Source: Sesamum alatum (lineage: Eukaryota; Streptophyta; Magnoliopsida; Lamiales; Pedaliaceae). Taken from it: a stretch of 64,000 nt of DNA. The first letter of the stretch is position 1; each line of letters begins with the position of its first letter. Location of the stretch: assembly GCA_034509735.1 (NCBI GenBank), contig JACGWO010000003.1, positions 43,012,873-43,076,872 on the forward strand. The letters are read 5' to 3'. The position numbers were made by a program, and so were the translations under genes. Of the stretch, positions 56,101-64,000 are shown piece by piece. The notes under the pieces were generated by a model. It made no database searches. It was not told the DNA's origin and worked only from the letters and a program-made list of their open reading frames with translations.

Positions 56101-56945
56101 ATTGGTGTACCTGCTTGGAAAAATACACCCTCTGCAGAGATGGTATATATCACAAGGTATTTTATCACTCTTCTCAAAACCCCCTTTCGTTACATTTAGG
56201 CATGTGTATTCTCTCTTTTGTTCTTTCCCTGGCAATATCATGTTATATCACGACCACCTCGAGCATAAAACGTGGAATAATATACTGCTGTGCAGCAAGA
56301 CCAGTTCCAGCGACTATTGCCTACTTTCATCCAAGTCATTGAGCTGACAGAGCGAGAAGAAACTGAATACTGGGCTGTTGTGGCTGCTGCTTTTGAGGGA
56401 AAACCTATTGCTTCTGATGTTTCTAGCTCAAGTTACGAGGAGCAGCCTAGCCTTGCTTTTAATTCAGCTTTGGTGGACAATGGCATCAATAACAAGGTAT
56501 GTAAATGGCCATTAGATTTTAGCATTGCGCACAATGAAATAACTATTCTCACAGTTCCTATTGCCGTTGGTTTAGTGCAGGGATTATAACATCCCCTTGC
56601 TTCACATTTTTACTTGTCTCCTGTTTGATGTATCGTTGCTTGAATAACAAGGTACTACTACTGAGGACAATGCTCCAATGGGAGGAGCAACTGAGATCTG
56701 AAGCAGGGTTTCGACAATTGGAGGTTAAAACAAGGAACTATAGGAACGCAGACTCGTTTTCTCTTGGAGAAGTTGCGATTGTATGCTGGCCGAATGGTGA
56801 GATAATGAGATTGAGGACCGGAAGCACAGCCGCTGATGCTGCTAGAAGGATAGGATTTGACGGGAAGATTGTTTCAGTAAATGGACAGCTGGTATTACCC
56901 AACACACAATTAAAAGACGGTGACGTAGTTGAAGTCAGAATGTAA
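50198..56945 (+). CDS. RelA/SpoT homolog (RSH) family protein, probably plastid
   Basis: Eighteen exons, 2592 nt, 863 aa: 50198-50525, 50939-50997, 51087-51218, 51507-51647, 51931-51987, 52607-52701, 52939-53071, 53191-53352, 53871-54061, 54173-54239, 54727-54860, 54947-55013, 55122-55184, 55261-55505, 55584-55713, 56064-56156, 56296-56496, 56652-56945. RSH enzymes make and break the alarmone (p)ppGpp, which in plants acts in the chloroplast. Residues 1 to about 60 are Ser-rich and basic, like a transit peptide. The hydrolase domain has His155 in YLSHC, LHDVVDD at 183-189, and [12 protein letters not shown]. The synthetase domain has [11 protein letters not shown] (Gly444), EFDDYI at 508-513 and SGYQSLH, then [22 protein letters not shown] plant-specific stretch with [17 protein letters not shown] follows, and a TGS domain ends the protein (807-863). 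There is no ACT domain and no EF-hand, so it is not CRSH and does not look like RSH2/3; the subfamily is left open. An in-frame ATG at 50156 would add 14 residues. Confidence 0.9.
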
Positions 56946-57747
56946 ATTGTCTTACAGTGGATGCTTGGTTAGGGGTCATTTGGTTCAAGTATAGATAGAT
57001 TTTAAAATGGGGAGAGTAAAGATTACGTCGCATGGCCTCCCTTTTGCCTTGTAATGTTACATTCTAATTCATAGCTGCTTTTGTGGCTCTGCCATTGTAA
57101 AATGTAAGTAGTACCTCACTGTCCCTTTTGCCTTGTAATGTTACATTCTAATGCATTAGCTGCCTGTGGCTCTGCCATTGTAAAATGTAAGTAGTACCTC
57201 ACCGTCGGGACGTCAGAAAATTATGCATCTCCAGTTCTGCTTTCTCATTAGTTTAGCTACTAGCTAATCAATCAAAAAACAAAAAATAAAAATAAAAAAA
57301 TATCTTGTTCCTCCTCGTAAACTATGCAATTTATGCCTCCAGCTCTTCAAAGCAAGCAGCATAAGTAAGAAAGGGGCTAAAGTTTATGTAGAAGAAGAAA
57401 TGCCAACATCAGATGGATACTTTACATGAATAAAGCTTGAATACTTGATGGATGAACGGTAATTCTGAGTATCAAGAACCAGAAATACCACTACCAAACT
57501 TAAAATGTGGGCTAAAAGTCAATGTGGGTTCTGTCTTATGAGCATAAATAAAAGCTCCAGGTACTATTAACTGATGTTTTACAAAGTACACATGGTGAAG
57601 GTTCTACAAAAGTGTACAAGTTGGCAGAAGCATAGTACCAATTGGGTGACCTAACAGTGCCTGTTCATGAAAATCCAGCATCCAACCGCTGTACCTCTAC
57701 GGATAAGAGCATATAGACTGAAGTTTTCATCAGTCTTGCACATGAAA
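56946..57747. other. Convergent 3' regions of the RSH-like and PP4R2 genes
   Basis: The two genes end toward each other here. Besides an 84-bp tandem duplication (57038-57205) no feature was seen. Confidence 0.45.
57038..57205. repeat. 84-bp tandem duplication in the RSH-like 3' region
   Basis: Copies begin TCCCTTTTGCCTTGTAATG at 57038 and 57122 and end GTAGTACCTCAC(T/C)G. They are nearly identical, so the duplication is young. Each holds the same TGTAAAATGTAAG run that could carry a polyadenylation signal. Confidence 0.9.
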
Positions 57748-60700
57748 TTATGAGTTACTATGATCAACATTTGGAGTAGGATTCGCTTCTGATGATCTAA
57801 CTATGTCTTCAATTGTTTCCATGTCTATTGTCATCATGTCTTCACCAACCTCAGCTTCCTGCACCTCAGCCATGATTTCATCTTTGTCCCTTGCAGGAGG
57901 TTCCATTCCATTTTCTACTGAATTGATCTGAGGCCGCGCACTCCCACTTTCTTCATGAGACCCATTTGAATTTTGTTCAGTTCCAAGTGGAGATGGATCA
58001 GAAGAGATTGTCAATGTAGATGTGACCAATAAATTCTGCAGAAGGAAGATCATCAGATATGGCAATACAATTGCAGAAGCAGCATCAGGAATAAAACAAG
58101 AACTGGAGTGATGTTTCTCAAGATTATCGACAAGTAGTTGTGAAGCACTTAAAGAGGAGAGAGAGAACGAAAAAAGCCTGTGTCATATATTTTCATGCTG
58201 AGTTCTCTTTCTCTAGCAATTCCAGTCATCATCAAACGTACTATGAATGTGGTTAAAAGTGTCGAGTCAGAGTGTAATAAATCTAAGAAAAAGTAACACG
58301 GAATGACTACTACAAAAAATGTACAATGTGCACACTTGACCCAACCAAGCTTACCCTTTGGCCAAGAACCAACAACATATCTTAATACTGGGAAATATAT
58401 GTGATGAGTCCTTTCAGCAAGGCTAATAACAAGATCCATGTCGAAAAGAAAGTTAGCCTAACCAAGATCTAAGCTCAGCATATAGTTTATTTAAATTTGA
58501 GACTAATGAATTTCCAACCTTCGCAAATTAGACAGTCAGGATCCAATAAAATTGAATTCCAAGCACTGCGGTCAATTAAGCTCTGATGCATGGATATGTA
58601 CCAATTCCCATACATGATAAGCATATTAAAGAGAACAACTAAAGATGTAAGAGGATTCCCAAAATAGTAAGTTTATACTATAAGCTATGCATAAATTTGC
58701 AGCAAAAGGTCTAAATACAAGAAATTCAACTATCCAAATAAATATTTACAAGTTGTTTAGATTAATTATTTCCCTTTTTCTGAATTTGACGGTGTTAATC
58801 AAAGAAAATAAAATACCTTTTCAAGAGCCAAAGACAGTTTCGACAACTTAGGATAGATACTTCTCGCGGCCAAGAGAATCTGTTCAATAAGTGATACCAA
58901 GACATCTCATGAATGAGGATTCAAAACTCAAAGAACTGAATTTGGCCAAGATAGAAGGATAAGGTACAACATATGATTATATAAATAAAAATAATGACTG
59001 AGAGAAAACATGATAATGTAGCATTGCTCCAAGGGCCAAAAGGCAAATAATAATATCTTCTTGAGATGGAAATTAACTGATGTTTCCAGGAAAGAAAACA
59101 GCAAGCAGGCCAAGAAATAAGTAAACAAAATAATTCATAGCATAATCACCTCACAAAGCCTTTGCAAAGTAAATGGAGGTCCTTCATCAAAGCTATGAAG
59201 AGCTGCAAAACATAATGAAATACAACAGATAAATACGCTCCAATAGGTGTAACCCAAAATTGCCTCAACAAATAGCCTATTCAAACTATTCACCGTCTAT
59301 TGAACAGATGTTAAATTCTTCAGACACAAGGTACCAACTACAAAACTTAATCGGGTTCTCAAGTTGCTGCGCTTGGTAGATCAATCTTCATAAAACGACA
59401 GAAAAAGCAGCTCTTAACCACACAAAAGAATGAATAATGAATACTATGCAGGACCTACATCCAGACTAAAGAGAGTAAAACTAAGGTATGTGACTGGGAA
59501 GTACCATCATCCAACCTTTTTACCAACTCCTGGAAGGTTTCCCCTAACGAGGCAATTTGCTGCTCTATGGTCATTTTAGCCTCTGGATACTCTGACAAGA
59601 CCTTCAACATAGAATTAAAAAGTGCATTAAAAAATCATAATAAGAACAGAAATACACAAATGAAACATAATAATCTATCATGGAAACCCAGAGACAATCT
59701 CAGCCCACCCACCCTTTTGGGTTTGGAGGGTGGGGATTGGAAAAGAATGCACAGTTTAGTTGTAATCATATGTTGACAATCTGGAATACAGTATACCTCC
59801 CCATACCTGCTTAAGATGGTAGGACAATATACTCCTTAGTTTTTCCCAATCTTGCCTGAGATGATATGAGCGAGGTAACAATTAAACAAAAGCATAATTG
59901 AGACAGGAATGGCGTACATAAATAGAAGACATTGTAATATAACAATATTTTCAAAGTAACTGCATATGCTCATGATTTTCACAATAAAAATCAAACTTGC
60001 TTGAAGAGAAGATCAATATTTTGCTTGAGTTGATTGTTTATTTCTTATTATCCAGAGAGTAAGGGATTCTCTTTAATTCCTAAAACCTGTGGGGATAAAG
60101 AAACACGAAAACTGAGATCCAATCCTCTAGATTGTACAAATATACTGACAAGATTGCGGCATCAATGATGTTGATGCTGTCACAATCACAAGACAGTTTT
60201 CCTTTACAACCTATACAGTAGGTACCGCATCACCATATATGGATATACTTCACTACAATTATGTGGAAATAAAGGATAATATAAGCATTATTTATGACGC
60301 CACAAAAAGAATGAGCCAAAGATAAGGTAAAAGAAGAGCACAACAAAGCAACACGAGAAAAAGATGTGCTGGTTAACAGATTCCACAAGGTAGTACAATG
60401 GTTCATATTGAACAGCATAAAAGAATTTGGCATAACAGGTGTTCCCAAAAAGGGTGATACAACTTTCTGTGTGTGATAGTCTTTGGAGCATATATATGAC
60501 TTTATAACAGCATTGAATCCTATGTATGACTTTATAACCAGCGTTATAATATCAACGACTTTGATCAAATAAGCACTCAAATAAATAGAATGGTTTTGCT
60601 AATGTTGCCAAAATTTTGACAAGAAATTCATTTTTTAAGTGCAAAAAAGATGAATATGAGCAATATAACCAAAGTACTGAAGTAGTAAAACCATAGAGCA

Positions 60701-61889
60701 CTGTACACAACCAAGTGCACAAACTGCCATGCCAGACTTGTAAAGGAAAAATATTAGCTGTAGTGTAATTAAACTACTCCACAATATTGTACTAACAAGA
60801 AACTCAGAGCAAATAAAATATTTTAACAATCTTTTACAAAAGATAGAACAGAGAAACAAAGGATCCAGATCTGCCGCTGACAGTTAAACGTCCCAAACCT
60901 ATAGACAAATGCGGAGTGAACTTGCGAATTGTTTACACACACACACACACACAAACAAAAAAGAAAAAGAAAAGAAACAATTAAGAATCTGATTATAACT
61001 CAAATTTCTAAAAATAAATTTCTATTGACTAAAAGAGCATACCAATATTTCCCTGTGGATGCACTCGCTTCCAATGTGCCTCTTACTTCTTCTTCAGAAA
61101 AAACAAGTTCAGGTTCCATACCTCTGTGATCCAACACCAAAGAAGCTTTAATCAAATAAAGACAAAATGCTAAGAAAAATAGTGAAGTTGCTATCCATGA
61201 ACTGCAAGAAGTACAGGGACAATATTTTAAATTAAATGCTTTTTTTAACTGATTTTTCTGTTCCTTCATTTCCATATGCTAACAGAACAAACCCAACAAC
61301 TTTTCATCCAATACAGCTACTTCTATAGTTAATGCAATGACACAAATAGTTGGAAAAACACCCGTGTTACAAACAGAGAATGGAACTCATTGACAAAGAG
61401 GTGTTATTTAATTGTTTAGATGGGAGCAAACACAAGGCTAACAAAGAGCCATATAAACTTCTTCGCAGCCAAAATAACATACATTTAAGAATAAGGACAA
61501 CTCCAAAATAGACATTGATTGCAGCAACAAGTAGCCATCACGATAAGTTCCATTTTACGACATTGACCCATAAATGGACTTCAAGACCAGTTCAAACACC
61601 ACCTCAACAAATAAATAAGCAACAAGTTCATGAACTATCCTGTCAGCGCACACACAAATAACGCCTGTGCTCTTTATCATATGTTCAATAGGTAGATAAA
61701 CTCCACAGTAATCAGAGCCGCAAGTACTACTACTACTCCTAAGAGAAACAGAAAACGAAGAGCAAATCTGAGAAACCTATACCCCGCATGATTAGGCATT
61801 TCGGGGACTGGATTTTCGTGATTCTGCTCCAGCACGACATCGGCGGAAACAGTCGAATTCTCCAAAACCTCAGCCGCCGGCGTCGCCAT
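57748..61889 (-). CDS. PP4R2: Protein phosphatase 4 regulatory subunit 2 (PP4R2)
   Basis: Seven minus-strand exons: 61783-61889, 61043-61123, 59807-59855, 59505-59601, 59150-59202, 58817-58879, 57748-58035; 738 nt, 245 aa. PP4R2 binds the PP4 catalytic subunit and a PP4R3 scaffold; in animals and plants the complex acts in DNA-damage signalling and developmental control. The PPP4R2 core is seen as EVRGTLEASASTGKYW, QDWEKLRSILSYHLKQ, VLSEYPEAKM, LVKRLDD, FDEGPPFTLQRLCEILL and IYPKLSKLSLALEKNLLV. The C-terminal third is acidic and low in complexity, with DMMTIDMETIEDIVRSSE near the end. The first exon encodes a variable acidic N-terminus. Intron 2 is 1.2 kb and carries an AC microsatellite. Confidence 0.87.
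60935..60953. repeat. (AC)n microsatellite in PP4R2 intron 2
   Basis: Nine to ten AC units, followed by an A-rich stretch. Confidence 0.9.
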
Positions 61890-62706
61890 TTACAGATTTA
61901 CGGCGAAAGTTTGGGAGAGAGGTAATTGGAAATGTGTTCGTTCCTTCCGCAGCCCTTTTTCTGGCAGTGGAGTTGGGGATATTATATTATAGGTGGAGGT
62001 GCACTGCACCACTGCAAGCTAAAAGGACTGAACTATTATTATTATCATTATTATTTATTTATATAACTTGAGAAATTGATTTGAATGAGAGCGTAGACGA
62101 GTTGACTCAAAATCAAGTTATTTCAATATTTTACCTATTTTTATTTAAATTATTGATTTATTCTCTCATTTTTCCGCTTTATTTTTTCATTTTTCCTCAC
62201 TTTCTTATTAAACCATAAATTGCATTTTTGTGTCCCCAAAAAATAAAGAAATGCAGTTTAAATGAACATTTTCTCTAGAAATTATGCCTTTTGGGCTTAT
62301 GATGATGTGGGCTTGGGGTGGGCCCAACATTGATGACCTTCAGGTCTAATGGGCCCCACTGAATCCAATTCTTCTTTTTCAGATCCTTATTCATTTCTTG
62401 GTCTATTATTATTCATTCCATCGACCACCACCTCCTATTTAAAAAAATTAGACAAGAAGCTAACATAGGAAGAATTTGGCTTTGTTCTTCATTGAACAAT
62501 AAGAGAGAGAAGCTTTCTTATTACCAAAGAGGTAATTGACAAAATCCACAAAGACTCTTATTACAACCATTGTCATCAGAGGGAGCAAACCAAGAAGGTT
62601 CAAGAATTCCATCCATCTGAAAAGCATTACGAAACACGGAAACAGAAGAATGATGACTCTGCTTTACTTTTCCGTGTACGAGCACTCTGTAGTAGGATTC
62701 ATCCAC
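61890..62706. other. PP4R2 upstream region and 3' flank of the next gene
   Basis: Both neighbours are on the minus strand, so this stretch holds the PP4R2 promoter and the 3' untranslated region of the acidic protein gene. No TATA box stood out. Confidence 0.4.
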
Positions 62707-64000
62707 CTATCGGTTTTCAGGAAGAGTTCTGAGAGCTGGTCTTGCAGGAGCAGCCTGTTCATTTATAGACAATTTATTTTAGTTAATGTGTTGCAACACT
62801 TCACTCAATTAGCTACAAAGAAAACCTTCTCTTACCTCATTGTCTTTTTCATCTTTGCTCAATTTGTTTGTGATCTCTAGTTTTTCTTTTAGTATCTTCG
62901 TCAGCTTTCGCATACTCAGATCATCATACTTTGTGTTTGGGACATTCTCAGCGGCTGTCTTTACTCTCTCTTTTGTAAGAACAAGTTTAGTTCCACTGCC
63001 GATGTTCTCTTTGTTGTCTGAGATAGCAGCAGTCATTCTTTTCTTGGTTGCAGATGCCTTACTTGCACATCCTTTTACTGGTGTCAAACAGGATGGTGGA
63101 ACGACGAGACATGAATCTAATCCTGCAAAGCTGGGTGGATTCTGATGGGTAACTTTTGTGCTTTCTTCACTTTGCACGACGTCAATTTCAACAGGTTCCT
63201 CTACTGCAGCATCATCACACTTTGATCCAGGTAACACCTTTGCGCTTTCTTCATTTTGAACGACTTCAATTTCTCCAGGTTCCTCTATTGCAACATCAGC
63301 TAACTTGGTCGCGGGTGACACTTCTTCAGTAGCTTGTTGCAATTCGAGCTTGTTCGTCTCATTTTTTTCTCCAATGGTTGCCCAATTCTCACTAAGATCA
63401 GCAATAACATCATTCCAATTGGAAACGTTCAGATTCATCTTCCAACTCTCACTAAGATCAGCAACAACATCATTCCAATTGGGAACATTCAGATTCATCT
63501 TTGCCTCATCTTCTTCATTCATCAAACTAATTTGCATGCCTATCTCTGTTGGTTCTTCCTTAGCCTTTAACATGTCCAAGGACTCATCAGAATTGAATGC
63601 CTTGTCAACCACAGCTACATGGGCTTCTGCTGCAATTTCAAGTAAAGCAGCATTCATGAATATATCAGCAGAATAACTAAACAAATGAATAAACATCTAA
63701 AACATGTAAGTGGAAATGACCAAGAGAGTATAGAGTGGATAGGCAGAATCTACCATTGGTTTCTAGGACTTCCTGATCCACTTTAAAATCTGAAGCATCT
63801 TCAGAATCAATGTCCTTGCCATTGCATATCTCTTTCTCAATCTCATTACAAATAACAGTGTCACAAGAGACTTCATCAACCGCAAAATGATCTGAACATA
63901 AACAAATATGTCGTCAAAACCACAAGAACACCAAAAATAGTGCTGATGATGCAATAGAGAATTGATTGAACAAAGCTGAAATGAATAAAACTACCTTCGA
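62707..64000 (-). CDS. Plant acidic protein of unknown function, C-terminal part (5' end off window)
   Basis: Minus-strand exons 63995-64000 (edge), 63754-63891, 62836-63629 and 62707-62754, phases consistent, stop TAG. About 327 residues are visible. The long exon is rich in Glu, Asp and Val and contains two tandem 20-residue copies (NLNV(P/S)NWNDV(V/I)ADLSE-type, 63382-63501) and a second looser repeat of about 28 residues around EEP(G/V)EI(E/D)VVQ. A Lys/Ser part with TPVKGCASK and SDNKENIGSG follows, then a probable helix YDDLSMRKLTKILKEKLEI, and the protein ends ALRTLPENR. I do not recognise a catalytic domain. From gene order it could be the counterpart of the uncharacterised Arabidopsis At3g03130/At5g17160 pair; that link is a guess. 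A nuclear role would suit the composition but is not shown. Confidence 0.7.
63382..63501 (-). repeat. 60-bp in-frame tandem duplication inside the acidic protein gene
   Basis: Copies 63382-63441 and 63442-63501 differ at 4 of 60 positions and each encodes 20 residues of the type KMNLNVxNWNDVxADLSE. Confidence 0.95.

Noticed and set aside
61677..61782. Open frame continuing past PP4R2 exon 1 that would add a hydrophobic, membrane-like tail.
   Set aside because: A donor at 61782 joins in phase to the conserved exon at 61043-61123, so the hydrophobic tail is intron translation.

Overview
The window is nuclear DNA of a flowering plant, most likely a eudicot. Genes are split into many short exons with GT-AG introns, the intergenic space is AT-rich and full of transposable elements, and every recognisable protein is closest to an Arabidopsis-type housekeeping protein. 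I cannot name the species. Exon coordinates come from reading splice sites and keeping the reading frame; no transcript data were available.

Layout. 1-2210 (+): 3' part of an SMG9-like nonsense-mediated-decay gene. 2948-3950 (-): a small basic protein of the C11orf98 type. 4090-5913: decayed retrotransposon remains. 6214-10317 (-): 14-exon vacuolar glucose/xylose-type sugar transporter. 10668-11346: non-autonomous DNA transposon. 11513-19126 (+): an old, broken Ty3/gypsy chromovirus with a 2.2-kb solo LTR inserted in its protease region, flanked by a perfect 5-bp duplication. 19590-21789 (-): complex I subunit NDUFA12. 22031-22917: foldback MITE. 23264-25090 (-): KDEL receptor ERD2. 25091-29981: gene-free region with several inverted-repeat elements. 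29982-43568 (+): exportin XPO1/CRM1 in 32 exons, with a hAT-like element in its last intron. 44707-48156 (+): ARF-like GTPase of the ARFB1 type. 50198-56945 (+): a RelA/SpoT-family protein in 18 exons. 57748-61889 (-): PP4 regulatory subunit R2. 62707 to the right edge (-): a plant acidic protein of unknown function, 5' end off the window.

The genes do not form a pathway; they are independent housekeeping loci in RNA decay, nuclear export, secretion, respiration, vacuolar sugar transport, plastid stringent response and phosphatase regulation. From memory, the order sugar transporter - NDUFA12 - XPO1 - ARFB1 - PP4R2 resembles Arabidopsis blocks near At3g03090-At3g03120 and At5g17010-At5g17070, so this looks like a conserved ancestral segment expanded by transposons.

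No RNA genes, CRISPR arrays or bacterial-type systems were seen. The most notable points are the RelA/SpoT-like protein, which pairs a hydrolase-type HD site with an EXDD synthetase motif, and the several elements whose target-site duplications can still be read.
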